The notes under the pieces are model-generated. The model was not told the DNA's origin. It made no database searches and was given only the letters and a program-made list of their open reading frames with translations. Positions 42,701-57,700 of a stretch of 64,000 nucleotides of DNA are shown here, piece by piece. The stretch lies in contig JACRDU010000144.1 of assembly GCA_016218495.1 (NCBI GenBank), forward strand, positions 62,001 to 126,000. Direction: 5' to 3'. The position numbers were made by a program, and so were the translations under genes. The DNA comes from Elusimicrobiota bacterium (lineage in GTDB: Bacteria; Elusimicrobiota; Elusimicrobia; UBA1565). Position 1 is the first letter of the stretch, and the number at the start of each line of letters is the position of its first letter.

Positions 42701-45700
42701 TTTCCACGGCCCCCGGCAAGGTGGCGACCAGCGCCCTCTGGCAGGAGGGCTACCGCTACCGCGTGCTGATGAACGCCTCCGACAACGCCCAGAACGCGGC
42801 CAACCCCGCCAACGTGGTGTTCCGCTACGACACCAACAGGCCGACCGCCACGATGTCGGCGCCGTTCGTCGGGGTCAGCACGATGTCCTCCTTGTCGCTC
42901 ATCTCGGGGACGGTCTATGAGTTGGATCCAGACGGCAGCCAGAACGGGGCTACCGGCGTGAACCCCTCGGGCATCGACCCCGTCCTGGCGTCCAGCGGGG
43001 TCGAGGTGGCCATCCAGGCGCGCAGCGGCCCCGACAACGGCAAGTACCTGTTCTGCGACCCGTCCTGCGCCTGGTCCTCCAGCGAGAAATGGATGCCGGC
43101 CGACGTCCAGTCGGACGCCAACTGGGACAGCATCGACAATGCGACCTGGTCGTTCACGGCGGCCGGGCTCTCCTCTTTCCTGGCCGACAATACCGTCTAT
43201 GTGATCCGTTCGCGCGCCCGCGACAAGGCGCTCAACCTGCAGGGCGTCTGGCTCGACACCAACGCGTCTTCCATCACGGTGCGCTTCGACAAGACCCCGC
43301 CCCAGGCCTGGGTCAGCTTCCCCGGGACGGCCGACCCGCTCAACGGTATGACCAGCATCGAGGCCGCCTACGCGGTGGCCGCCCTCAACGCCCAGGGCAT
43401 AGCCGGGACGGCCGCGGACGGCCCGGCCTTGACCGCCGCCGGCTTCAAGGTGACAGACGACGACGACGTCGACATCCAGCTGGCCTACCTCAACGCCGGG
43501 GTCAGCACCTACTGGCGCACCTCGCCGGCCGGCTGGACGACGACCCCCTCGGACATCAAGGTCGGCGTGTCAGGCGGCGTTAACTGGTCGTTCAACACCA
43601 CGCCGGTGGACTGGGCCTCGCGCGGCGACCAGCGCTACTACGCCCGGGTGAGGACCCGGGACGCGGCCGTGGCCGGAAACGGAGCCGACCTGCGCAACAC
43701 CTCGGTCTACATGTCCACCGTCAGCTTCGTGGTGGATGACTCCCTGCCGGTGTCCAGCGTGACCTGGCCCATCGACGGGCGCTTCTTCAACGCCGTCTCC
43801 TCCATCACCGGCACGGCCAACGGGGACCTGGCCGGCATCTCCCGCATCGAGGTGCGCCTGGAGCGCTTCGCAGGGGCTTCCGTCGCGGACTGGACGGGCT
43901 CTTCCTGGACCGCCCTGAACGCCCATTGGTTCCCGGTCTCGGGCAGCGGGTCGGGCGTGGTCAACTGGAGCACTACGACCTTCATCGCCCCGGCTTTCGC
44001 CAACGACCAGAAGTTCCGGGTCCATGTCCGCGTCACCGACCGGGCGGGCAACCAGCGCGTGTCGGGGGCCGGGGGCGACGTGGCCTTCACCTTCGACAAC
44101 CAGCCCCCGGTCCTGGACATGCAGTTCCCCTATCCGCCCCCCGCCCATGACCATTACGCCAACGGGTCGAACGCGAACCTGGAATGGGAGCTGCACCGGG
44201 CCTCCGGGTCCGTCGCGGACAACGGCGCCTTCGCCTCGGGAGTGGCCGAGGTCTGGGTGGCGATATCCACCGGGACGACAGCCGCTTCGTCTTGGGACTG
44301 GTGGAACGAGGCGACGGAAGACTTCACTTTGCTCAACAACGCCCAGATACAGTGGACGACCCAGGTCTATACCTCCGGCTCGTCTTGGCAGTATCAGCCG
44401 GCGAACCTCTTCAACACCCCGCTCGAGGACGGCCTGAACTACACCTTCTTCATCAAAGCCAAGGACCGGGCCGGCAACTGGACCAACGACGTGACGGCGC
44501 CCAGCGGCTCGGGGGCCGCCTACACCCGCGAGGTCCTCTACGACGTCACCAAGCCCACTTCCAGCGTCGCCAGCCCTCCCAGCGGAGCCCCGCGCAACGC
44601 CCTGGGCCAGCTCTCCGGGACGGCCACCGACCTCGGCACGGGCGCCGGCGTGCGCGCGCTCTATCTGGCCGTCCAGCAGACCTCGCACAACCAGCTGCGC
44701 TGGTGGGACTGGGGCACCCCGGGCTTCTCCAAGAGCAACCCGCCCTTCTGGCCGCTGGACGGCAGCGAGCCCGACTCGGCCTGGGTCATGGTGGCCTCGG
44801 TGAGCGCGCCCGGCACCTACTCCCTGCCCTGGTCCACCCCGGTCCCCGTCGGCATGCTGGTCAGCTCCGAGACCTACCGCGTGGTGACGGCGGTCTGGGA
44901 CTGGACGAGCAACAAGACCGACAACCCGCCGGCGGCGGGCAAGGGCATCGAGTTCCGCTACGACACCCAGCCCCCGGTGGTGAAATCCACCTTCCCGGCG
45001 CAAAACCAGGCCTACAACGCCGCCGGCCTCACGCCGTTGGCGGGCACCGCCGACGACCGCCTCAACGGCAACTCCGGCGTGACCACGGTGGAAATCCTGC
45101 TCAAGGACAAGCTGCTCAACGCCTATTGGACGGGCAGCGGCTTCGGCGCCCTGACCTGGATCCCCGCCTCCTACAGCGTCGTGGCGGGGACGGTGCAGTG
45201 GAGCTTCTCCTGGCCGGCGCTCGACGACAACAAGCCGTACGTCGTCTGGATTCGCGCCTCCGACCCGGCCGGGAACACCTCCCAATACCCGACCTTGGCG
45301 GCGGACCTCACCAACGACCGCTACCCCGACCTCAGCCCGGCGCTGAGCTTCACCTACGACAACTCCCTGCCGGTGTCTCGGATGAACCAGCCCTCGGCGG
45401 CCTACCTGAAGGACACGACCTCCCTGGCCAGCATCACCGGGACGGCGTACACGGACGTGAACGACACCCCTACGGGTTCCGCGGTCAACGAGGTGCGCGT
45501 CAACCTGTGGTGCTCGGGCTGCGCCAGCGATGCCCCCGGCTGGTGGGGCGGCACGACCTGGGCGCCGGGGGCCGAACCCTCCCCGCCCCAGTTCAACACC
45601 GCTTTGGCGGCCCCCATCTGGAGCCAGACCTTCACCAACACCTGGGGCGACGGCTACCAGTTCAAGCTCTATTCACGCGCCCGCGACGGGGCCGTCAACA

Positions 45701-48700
45701 TCGAGGCCCCGGAGGCGGTGGGCACCTTCGTCATGGACCGCACCACCCCGGTGGCCAGGGTCTCCTTCCCGCCCGACGCGGGCTTCGCCGGGTCCGGTTC
45801 GGTCCTCATCACCGGCACCGCCAACGACCGCTTCTGCGACATCGTCGACCAGGCCCAGCCGGGCGGCGGGAACCCGCTGTGCCGTACGCCCGGCATCCGC
45901 GACTTCCAGTCGGGCATCAAGGCCTCCAGCGTGGTGGTCTCCGTCGAGGACATCAGCGGCACCTGCGGACTCATCCCGACCGTGAACAAGTGCTGGTGGA
46001 CCGGCACGGCCTGGACGGACCAGGTCCCGGCCATGTTCTCCACCGCCACCTTCGTGGGCGACTCCAGCGGCACCTGGAGCTACAACCTGGTGGCGGGCGC
46101 GCTGACCGACCTTCGCCAGTACAAGGTCTCGGCGTATGCGGCGCGCGACGCGGCCGGCAACGTCCAGACCCTGGTCTCCACGAACACCTTCTCGGCCGAC
46201 TTCTCTCCGCCCACCTCGCGCGTCATCGTCCCGGTCGACGGTTCCAGCCCGGAGTCCCTGGCCCAGGTCACCGGCACGGCCCAGGACGTCGGCGCCTCGG
46301 GCCTGCGCCGGGTCTATCTGGCCTACTACCAGGCCTCCGGAGCCAAGGGCTGGTGGAACAGCGCCACCAAGTCCTTCGGCGTCCACCCCGACATCCCTAC
46401 GCCGCCCCTGCCCAGCGTGGACCCCACCTATTGGGTGCAGGCCGCCACGAACAACGCCGTCCCGGTCCAGTGGATCGCCACGGGGGCGTCGACCCCGACC
46501 TGGGTCTCGGGCGTCACCTATCAGGTGGTGGCGGTGGCCGAGGACTTCGGTCTGAACCTGCAAACCATACCGGGGGCGGTCAACGGGGTGAACCGCATCC
46601 AGTTCGTCTTCACCGAGCCCACCCCGCGCTCGGACTTCATCAGCCCGGCGTCGGACGCCCACTTCCAGCCGGCCGGGGTCTCCATCACCGGCACCGCCAA
46701 CGACCCGGCCACCAGCCTGGAAGTGCGCGTCCAGGACATCACGGACCCGGGCAGCATCATCGTCTGGGACCCGACCCCCAGCATCGGCGGCTGGAAGCCC
46801 ATCGGGTCGTACAACTCTTTCAGCCCGCTGGGCGTCACCTTCACCGACAACGGCTCGGGCAACGAGAATAGCTGGGTGTACAACCTGGGGGCCTCTACCT
46901 GGACCGCTTACGGGCCTTTCCGGAAGTTCCAGGTCCACATCCAGGCCCGCAGCGCCACCCTCACCGAGGTCGCCCATACGGCCGGCGGCACCTTCGTCGA
47001 CAACGCCCCGCCGCAGACCGCGGTGTCCTTTCCGGTGCTGGGCTTCACCAACTCGGTGGCCAGCCTGCGCGGCACGGCCTCGGACGACTCCACCGACGGG
47101 CCCCTGCCCGCTCCCTTGGTGGCCCCGGTCAGCAACGCCGCCAAGACCGTCTATCTGCGCCTCAAGCGCAACGACAACGGGCAGTATTTCAACTTCATCT
47201 CATCGGCCTTCGTCGCCAGCGCGGCGAACTGCAACGTGGCTCCGGACAACACCTGCGCCGTCGCCCAGCCGGCGGGAGGCATCACCTATCAGATCGTCCA
47301 CGGCAGCTTCACCAACGCCGAGGCCTTCACCCCGAACGTGCAGTACGCCGTCGAACTGCTCGTGAAGGACCGCGCCGGGAACGGGACGGCCGCCACCCCC
47401 AAGCAGTTCACCTGGGACGTCACCGCGCCGGAGGCCGGCATCCTGCGGCCGTCCACCGTGAAGCCCATCAACACCCTGACGACGGTGACCGGCACGGCCT
47501 CCGACTTCCACTCGATGAGCGCTTCGAGCTTCTCCGTGCGCTCGATGCGCACCGGCAAGTGCTTCCAGCTGGCCGGCAACTTCGAGGCGGCCTGTCCGAA
47601 TTGGGTGGACGGGTCCTACGGCGGCGGGAACTGGATTTTCAACCAGCCCAGCATCGAGGCCGCCTTCCTGCTCTACCCGAACACCTGGTACGTCCTGCAG
47701 TCGCGCGCCATCGACACCGCGGGCAACCTGCAGTCGGTCTTCACCGACGACGTTTCCTCGCGGACCTTCCTGTTCGACAACACCTCGCCGCTGGCGGGGG
47801 TGACCTTCCCGGCGCATAACGGCAACTACAAGGCCGCCGACCTGGGCGGCGTCGGCGGGAAGTTCCTGGGTACGGTCAACGACCCCGGGGCCCCATGGAA
47901 CTCGGCCATCCGCCGCGCCCAGCTGCGCATCTCCTATACCTCGGCCGACACCTACTACTGGCGCACCGGCGTGGGCTGGACCTCGGGCACAGCCGTCGTA
48001 AACGGCGGCTTTTTCGACGCCTCGGGGCTCAGCGCGCCGACCTGGGAGGACATCACCCAGCCCAACTGGGCTTCCGTGGGGCCGGAACGGGCCTTCCGCA
48101 TCGAGGCGCGCGGCGAGGACGACTCGAACCAGTGGGACGGGACCGTGGTCGGGAACATCGGCACCCCGGGGACCGTCGGGACCGACATCCGGGACTTCGT
48201 CGTCGACGATGCCGCGCCGGTCTTCGCCCTCCAGTCCCCCGTGGGGGCGGAATTCGTCTCCGTGGCCGCCATCAGCGGCACGGCCGACGGCGGGCTCTCG
48301 GGCCTGACCCAGGACCCGGGCGCCGTCGCCGTGCGCATCCAGCGCATCGTGGGCGCGGGCGGCGACCAGGACTGGACGGGTTCGTCCTGGACGGCGCTCA
48401 ACGACCACTACTCCACCGCGACGCTCTCCGGCATCCTCGGCAGCGTGAACTGGACCTACGACGACCTGGCGGGAGCCTTCGTGGACGGCGAGCAGTACCG
48501 GGTCTATGTGCGCATCAGGGACCGCTCGGGCAACGAGCGCACTCCGCCCGTGGGAGGGGACCTGACCTTCAAGGTCGACCAGACCCAGCCCACCCTGGAC
48601 GTGCGCTTCCCGTTCTCCCCGCCCACCCCGCCCCCCTACTCCCATAACGGGGAGTCGGCGCGGCTCGTCACGCTGGCCTCCGGCGCGGTATCCGACGCCT

Positions 48701-51700
48701 GGGCGGGCGTGTCCGAAGTCTGGGTGGCCGTCTCCTCGGGCATCGACAACGCCGTGTGGTACGACCACCTGACGGGGAATTTCGACCATCCCGACGCCAA
48801 CAACATCTTCTGGACCACCCGTGCCTGGTCCGGGGGCGGCCAATGGACCTTTGAGCCGAGCAGCTGGACGCAGGCCAACCAGGTCACCCGCTTCTCGGAC
48901 GGCATCACCTACACGGTCTTCGTGAAGGCCAAGGACGCGGCCGGGAACTGGGCCAACGACAACACGGTTCCGGCCTCCGTGCCGGCCGCCTACAAGCAGC
49001 AGTTCAAGTACGACCTGAGCCGTCCAACCGGCACCGTGACCGTTCCCGTGAACAATTCCAGCACGAACGCCCTGACCCAGCTGCAGGGCTCCTGGAAGGA
49101 GACCAACGCCGCCGAAGCCTCCGGCCTGGCGAAGGTCTACGTGGCCGTGGAGCACCTCGACGGGCCGCAGGCCGTGGCCAACAAGTGGTGGGACTGGACG
49201 ACGCCGGGCTTCTCGCTCAACACGCCCCCGAACGACCCCACCCTCTCCAACGCATGGGTCCTCGTGGCCACGCAGTCCTACTCCCCCGTCGAGACGAACC
49301 TCTCTTGGTCGACCCCCGTCCCGGCCGGGATGATGGCTTCGTCGAACACCTACCGCGTGGTGACCTTGGTGGTGGACCAGGCCACGAACCGGCAGGCCAA
49401 TCCGACGGCGGCCGGCGCCGGAGCCTCGTTCCGCTACGACAACCAAGCGCCCACCGTGGGGGCGACCTTCCCGTCGGCCAACCAGTCCTATAACGGGGCG
49501 GCCTTGGTCAACATGTCGGGCATCGCCGACGACGGCCTGACCGGGGCGGCGGGGCTGACGGGCGTGGAAATCCTGCTCAAGTCCAACCAGCTCAACGGGT
49601 ATTGGAACGGCAACCCGGCCAACGACCTGGCCTCCTGGGACCAGGCCGGCACGAAGTACGGGCGCTGGCAGCCTGCCTCGGGCCTTAAGAACTGGACCAA
49701 AGCCTTCCCGGCGATGACCTTCCTCGACTCGACGAAGTTCACGCTCTGGGTCCGGGCCTCGGACGCCGCCGGCAACCGTTCGGCGACCCCATCGGACGCC
49801 CAGTTGGACGCCAACAACAACGCCGACGACACTCCGGGCCTGCAGTTCACCTTCGACGATTCCAAGCCCCTGTCGAAGGTCTTCTTCCCCGCGCAGTACG
49901 AGAACAACCCCACCTTGACCGCCATCTCGGGCACCTCGGCCGACGTCGGCCTGCAGCCGGCCGGGGTGCAGAGCGTCCAGTTCAAGCTCAAGTCCAGCAA
50001 GCTGACGGGCGGCCAGAACGAATGGTGGCAGCCGCTCAACAGCTGGGGGGTTGGGGAACCCGCCTTCTCTCCGGTGACCTCGGGCATCGCCAACTGGACC
50101 AAGGCCGACGGCATCACCTACCAGGACGGCTACCGTTACGAGGCCACCGGCCGCGCCTCCGACTACGCCGGAAACGTCGAGACGGCGCTGAGCACCCATA
50201 CCTTCATCATCGACCTCTCCAGCCCCATCAGCCGCATCGCCTCCCCGCCGAGCAACGGGTTCGTCAACGCCTCCCTCACGCAGATCCTGGGCACGGCCGA
50301 CGACCGCTACTGCTACCTCATAGCCGAGAGCGAGGCCAACTGTCCCGGAACCAACGGGCGCGACTACCAGGCCGGCCTTTCCTCGGCCGTGGTGGAGGTG
50401 GCCATCCAGGAGATATTCGGAGCCAATAACTACTGGAACGGCTCGACCTTCCTGTCGGGGACCCCGGTCTGGTCCTCGGCCACCTTGGTCGGCGTGACCT
50501 CAGGGAGCTGGAGCTGGAACTTCGCTGCGGCCAACCTGACCAGCCCGCGGCAGTACAAGGTCTCCACCCGCATCACCCAGGACCGGGCCGGGAACTACCG
50601 GACCGTCTACACCACCAACACCTTCATCTTCGATACCACCAAGCCCCTGTCCCTCTCCACCGGCCCCACGGGCTCGGTGGGCGCGGCGGACTTCATCTTC
50701 GGCACGGCCAGCGACCCGGCGCCGGGCGCGCTCGACGTGGTCCTGCTGAGCATCCAGGAAGACCAGTGCGGCGGATCGCAGTGCCACTCCGGGGCGTTCT
50801 GGCACGGCAACATCCCTGGCTGGCAGAGCGGCGAGGTCTTCCTGGCCTCGGGGACGGTGACGGGCGACCCGGCGGTGGGGAACCTCGATTCCGTCTGCGA
50901 CGCCGGCGAGACCTGCCCCTGGACGTTCGACGCCTCCGGGGTGGCCTGGGACAACAAGTCGACCTATACCGTGGTCGCCCGCGCCCGCGACGTGGCCGGC
51001 AACATCAAGGACATCCCGGGAATCCGCGAGCTGACCTTCTACCTGGAGACGCCGGCACCCGTCATCACGGTCGTCGCCCCGCCGGCGGCGGGAGGCCTGC
51101 CCCACTACAAGGGCGGCGACTCCGCCGTCACCGCCTTGACCGGCACGGGCAACAACCTGCGCCTGACCGAGGGCGTGCGCATCAAGCTGCGCCGCCTGAC
51201 CGAACCGACCAGCTACTGGTCCGACGCCACGGCGAGCTGGATCAACGACGTATCGACCTACACGCCCGTCAACGTCATCAACACGGTCCCTCAGACCTGG
51301 AACAAGAACCTGAGCGCGCCCTACCTGGTGACGAACGCCTCCTATTCGATGACCCTGGTGGGCGTCAACAGCGCCAATCAGGAATCGAATCCGCCCACCT
51401 CGAGGAACTTCATCATCGACGACGTGAAGCCGACCGGGCTCTATACCAGCCCTCCCACGACGGTGTGCCCCGGGGAGCCGGGGGCCGACGCCTGTCTGAC
51501 CGCCCTCCCGGCCATCATCGGCACGGCCATCGACCCCGGCAACCCGGCTGGCGTGGCGGCGTCCATCACCGACGTCTGGGTGCGCCTGCAGGACAATCAG
51601 GCGATTCCGGCGAACAAATTCTGGAACAACACGGCGTTCGGCCCGATCGGTTCGGAGAGCGACATCGTCACCTCCACGAACTCCGCGGGGGTGATCAACT

Positions 51701-54700
51701 GGAGCACGGCCACCTTGGCCGAGCCGGCCCTCCTGGACGGCGTCGACTACACCCTGTTCATGTTCGGGCGCGACCGGGCTGGCAACAAGGAGAGCGACCC
51801 CGCGCAGATGCGCCAGTTCACCTTCGTCTGGGACCGCATGCCGCCCGAGGCAGGCTTCGTCTTCCCCTCCTCGGGGACGGTCTACATGAACCTGGACTCC
51901 ATCACCGGCACGGCGAACGACCCGCCCGGCGCCTCGGCTCCGAAGCGTTCCGGCGTGACGGGCTCCACCTTGCGCATCTACCGGCCTTCCAACAACACCT
52001 GCTTCAACGGCGGCGGCTTCGGCGGCTGCGCGTCCGGCACCAGCGACCTGGCGGTGACCGGGACCGACAACTGGCTTTATCAGAACGCCGGCCTCTCTCC
52101 TTCCTTGGCCAACGGCACCACCTACGTCATCTGGGTCCAGGCCACCGACGCCGCCGGCAACCCCCAGGGGACGCCTGTCGCCCCGGTCTCCAGCCGCGCC
52201 ATCCACATCGACAAGAACCCGCCGACGGCGGGCTTCACCCTCCCCGTGGACGGGGTGGCCTACAAGCCCTCCGTCCTCGACGGCGGCAGCGCCATCGCCG
52301 GTACCGCCGCCGATGCCGAAGCGCCCCTCTATCCCGGCGACCCCATCCGCTCCGACGGCATCCACTCGCTGATTTGGTACATGCAGGGCAACACCAGCTT
52401 CTACTTCAACCCCATCGCCTGCGCGCCCTCCAAGTTCTGCTCCACCACCGACGCCGCCGCCAGCTGGGCTACCGCGACCTGGAACGGCTCGGCCTGGGCG
52501 GTGTTCGTCGACCAGACCTTCTGGGTCTCGGACAAGCCCTACAAGGCCATGGTCCGGGCCCGCGACAAGGCGCGGGTCTCGACCGGCACGGTGGTGGGCA
52601 ACCTGTCCCAGCCGGGCGTGCAGGGCCGGGACATGCTGGACTTCATCGTGGACGGCACGCCTCCCACGGAGGTCATCGAGTCGCATCTCAACGGGACCTT
52701 CATCCAGGACCTGACCGAGGTGCGGGGCACGGCCAACGCCGACCTGTCGGGGGCGACGAGCTACTACCTGCGCATCTCGACCAAGGCCGCGGGCTCTCCG
52801 GAGTCCTTCTGGAACGGCACCCTCTGGACGACGAACCCGACCAACCTGCCGGTGGAGCTGACCGGCTCCACCGGGGCCGTGGCCTGGCGCTATCCCGGCA
52901 ACATCATCAACCATGCGGCGCCGAGCATCATCGAGGCCGACGGCACGCAATACGCCCTCTCCTTCCAGGTCCTCGACATGGCGGGGCAGATGTCGTCCCC
53001 GTCGACCAACACGGTGACGCTGGACCGCCTCGGCCCTTCCGTGACGATCTCGACCCCGATGGCGGCGCCGCACGACGCGTACGGCCCCGCCCGGGTGCTG
53101 GCCACGCTGCGCGGGAACTCGAACGACACCCCGGCGGGCGTCACGCGCGTGGAGGTCCAGGTCCGCAACGACGACGACGTCAGCTACTGGCACGTCGGGT
53201 TCGGCGGCTCGGGCGGCTGGGTCGTGGGCGTCTCCAGCTTCGCCATCGCCAACGCCACGAACCCCTGGACGATGCCGGCCCCGGCCTGGGTGAACAACAA
53301 GAAGTACACCATCACCGTGCGCGGCATCGACGCCGCCGGGAACCAGACGGCCGTTCCCGCGGATCGGGTCTTCTACTACGACGCCAACAGGGCGTCCTCG
53401 ACCATCATCGTGCCCAGCGTGGCCCTCTATCCCAGCGGGAAGCCCTCCGTCATCTCGGGGACGGCCTTGGATGTGGTGAACCTGCCGGCCGAGACGCCCA
53501 CGGGGGTGCGCCGCGTCGAGGTGGCCATCCAAGAGACCGTTTCGAGCAACTACTGGAAGGGAACGGTGGGGGGCGGCGGTTTCGCCCCCGGAGAGACCTG
53601 GCGCGTCGCTTCGTCCACTCCTTCGGGGAGCCCGGTGCCCTGGAGCTATCCCGCCTTCGGCGACACCATCCCGCCCTGGGTCGACGGCACGAACTACACG
53701 GTCAAGTCCCGCGTGGTGGACAACGCCCTGGCCGTCGAGTCGCCCGAGCAGTCCTACGCCTTCACCTACGACCAGACGGCGCCGACGACGACGGTGTCGG
53801 CCCCGTCCTTCGCGGCCTATATCCAGCCGGTCTCGACCGTGGGGGGCTCCTATGCGGAGGCGTTCGGGGCCGCGCCGCGCATCCAAGTCGCCCTCCAGCA
53901 GCAGGACGGCCTCTATTGGGACGGCGTGAACTTCACCGCCGGCATCAAGTGGTTCGACGCCACGATCGGAGGGGGGAACACCTGGAGCTATACCGACGCC
54001 GACCTGACGCCGTACTTCCTGAGCAACCTCGAAGCCCCGGCCGAGTACAAGGTCCGCGTGGCCGGCACCGACGAGGCCGGCAACATCAACCGCTCGACGA
54101 CGACGGCCTGGGTCTACAACGACTGGGAGGAAGGGCGGTTCACCATCGACTTCTTCCGCCCCGTCTCGCTGGCCACCCACCCCGCCTCCGCCTACATGAC
54201 GGGAGCCATCGCCCCCATCGTCGGCACGGCCAACGACGTGCTGACTTCCGGCGGCTCGGCCGGCTCGTCGGGCGGCGCCGGCATGCTGGGCAACGGGCTC
54301 ATCGGGATGAAGGTGTCCCGCGAAGACACCGCCGGAACCCTGCAGTACCGGACCGGCCTGGGAGCCTGGGCGACCATCCCTGACCCCGGCTTCAACCTGA
54401 CGGCGGACAAGTACACCGACCCCTACCCGGGCGGAACGGCGGGCAACTGGGGCAGCAACCAGACCATCGTCCCGGAGGGCGCCTTCCTCGAAGGCTACCG
54501 CTACCGGGTGGTCACCCAGGCGCGCGACCTGGCCACTCCCCCGAACTACGAGAAGGACGTGACGACCCTGACCTTCGTCGTCGACCGGAGCACCCCCACC
54601 GTCCAGATCAGCTCGCCCACCCTGACGGTTTACGTGAGCACGGCCAACCTGCCCTTCTCCTCCGGCACCTGGAGCGACCAGTTCGGCCTGGGCGGCGGAA

Positions 54701-57700
54701 TCGTGTCGAGCGCGACGGCCGTTGAGCTCCAGCTCGAGGACGTGTCGGGCGGGGCCCATGCATTGGGGGCGAACATCTACTGGACCGGCCATGCCGGGAG
54801 CTGGCAGGCGGCCAGCACGGCGACGACCGCATCCCTCTTCACGAGCTCCTGGTCGCTCTCCTCCCTTCCGACGGACTGGACCCATGGCGAGGCCTGCGGC
54901 GGCGGGGTGTGTCCCGACGGTCGGCGCTACAAGCTGCGCGTCCGGGCCCGCGACCGGGCGGGCAACCAGGGGGCCTTCCCGACCTCGGCGCAGACCGCCG
55001 AAGCCCAGGTCATCGTCGACGTTACCCCGCCGGTCTCCTGGGTGGCCTTCCCGTCCGTGGCCGACGGAGGGGTCGCCACCAGCCTCACCAGCATCACCGG
55101 CACGGCGCGCGACGTCCAGGTGCAGGCCTCCTCGTCGGGGGTCGTCGGGGTCGCTGTCAGCATCCAGGGCAAGACGGCCGGACTGCTCTGCCACAACAAC
55201 GACTTCTGGGACGCAAGCATCGGGGAATTCGTCAACAACCTCGCCGTGCCCATCTACAACGACGCCGCCTTCGACCCGGTGACGGGAATCTGGACCTACT
55301 CCGCCCCGACCATCGACACGCGGCTCGGGGTCAACTGCCAGTACGCCGTCATAGCCTGGGCGAAGGACAAGGCCGGAAACCTCCAGACCGCCCAGGTCGG
55401 CACGGGAGAGGCGGGCCGGCGGCAGTGGATCTTCCAGCCTCCGCCAGCAGTCACCGACATCGACTACCCTCTCGGCGCGCATTACCGCCAGATGACGCCC
55501 TTCAGCGGCTCGGCCAACGCCGACACCTTCAAGGTCGAGCTGCAGATAAGCCGCGCGGACACCGCGCAGTGCTGGGGCGGCGACCCGGCCATGGGCTGGG
55601 TCAATTGTCTGGTCGACGCGTCCACCGCCGTGCGGCGCGCCGGCGTCGGCGGCCTGGCCTGGACCTATCCCACCGGGCCGGATTCCCTGCCGCCCCTGAT
55701 CGCCAACACCACCTTCACCCTGAGCATCCGCGGCCGGAACATCGCCGACATCCCCGAGGTGGGCTCGGGCTTCGCTCATACGGTCCAGTACAAGGTCGAC
55801 CGCGCGTCGCCTACGAGCACGGTGGGTTTCCCGACCGGGGGATTCGTCAACGTCTACCCGACCCTGACCGGCAGCATCCTCGACCCCTTGAGCAACGGCG
55901 TGCAGGCCGGCATCAAGCCGGCGGTGGGCGCCAAGGTCCGCATCCAGCGCTCCAACGGCGATTCTTGGGATGAAACGCTGGGCAAATGGGGCGGAGCGGT
56001 CTTCAATACGGCTTCCTATAACCAGGGATTGAACTCCTGGAGCTTCACGGCCTCCCCGGCCAGCATGACGTGGCTGACCAACGAGACCTACACGATCTAC
56101 ACGCGCGGCGAGGACGCCTCCGAGGGGACCATCGACGGGAACGTCGAGGACGCCTCCACCCCCAAAGCCACCTTCATCTACGACACGGCCATCCCGACCG
56201 CGACCATCACCTCGTTCGTGCGCGGCAGCACCTACTCCGCCGTCACCGTCTCCGGTACGGTGGCCGAAGCCGCGCCGGGCATCCTCGACCGCATCGACCT
56301 GGTCATCAAGGACCATGGGACGCCGTCCAACTTCTTCATCCAATATTGGACCGACATCGGCTGGGACGCCGTGGGTTCCACCCGCCCCTCGGTGACGGGG
56401 ACGAACTGGGTCTATGGGAATCCCCCGGCCTTCCTGGACCAGCACCTCTACAGCGTCTACGCGGCGGCGGTGGACCAGGCCGGCAACACCCAGACGCAGG
56501 CGCAGTATGTCCAGAACGGCTCTTCGTTCACGTTCTATGTCGACAAGGCGACGCCTGTCGTCACCTTCAGCAACCCCCCGAACTCCAATTACTTCTCCAA
56601 GAGCCTGGGCGTGCCGTCCGGACGGGTCGTCGACCCGGCCGCCGGCATCAACGCCGGCGTCTCCGGCGTCGCCAACGTCAAGGTCCAGGTCAAATTCGAC
56701 TTCGGCGGCGACACCTACTACTACAACAACGGCGGCGCCTTCTCCTCTTCCACCCTGAACGACACCAACTCCTGGTTCAGCCCTTCCGTCGGCAACTGGA
56801 CGGTGGAGGGGCCATCGTCGGGCACCTGGAACTACAACAGCGGCAACATCGGCAGCGCCTGGGTCCCGGACCGCACCTATACCATCTCGGCGCGCGGCAT
56901 CGACGACGCCAAGCCCGCCAACGAGGCGGTGGGGGACCCCGCGCGCCTGCTCAACGTCGTCTACGACATCACCCCGCCGGGCGTGGACGCCTCCGGGCCG
57001 GCGGACAAGGCCCCGCGCAAGACGGTGAGCGTGGTGTCGGGCACGGTGACGGACGCGTACGCGGGCGTCCAGACCGTCCGCCTGGTCCTGAGCTACCTGG
57101 ACGGCGGCGCGACCTACTATTGGAACGACGACGCCATTCCGTCCACCTTCACCGTGGCTTATGACGACGTCCCCGGGGTCGTGGCCGTCCCGGGGGCGCT
57201 GTCGACGACCTGGAGCTTCGACAGCTCGGCCATCGCCCAACTCAACGACGGCACCGTCCTCGCCAGGGAGTTCCGGGTCTTCCCCTTCGCCTCCGACCGC
57301 TCGGGCAACTGGCAGGCGGGCGCCTCCACGCGCACCTTCAGCATCGACAACACCGCGCCCACGGCGCGGGCGACGCGGCCGCCGGCTGCCGCGGTCAACC
57401 GGGCCGGCAACAAGTACTACGGCCCGTTCCTCGGCGGGGCCGAATCGTGGGGGAACCCCCTGGACCCCATCCGCGGCACGGCGGCCGACAGCGCCTATCC
57501 GGCCGGCTACCAGGCGGCGCGGCCCTCCGCCGTCGAGCTGCGAGTGCGGCGCAGCTTCGACGGCAACTACTGGACGGGCTCGAGCTGGACGGCCACGGCC
57601 AACACCTGGATGGTCATGGACGGCACGACGACGTGGTCCTGGAACGCCCCGCCCGCGGTCTCGACTCCCACGGCTTGGGACGACAACCAGCGCATGACGG

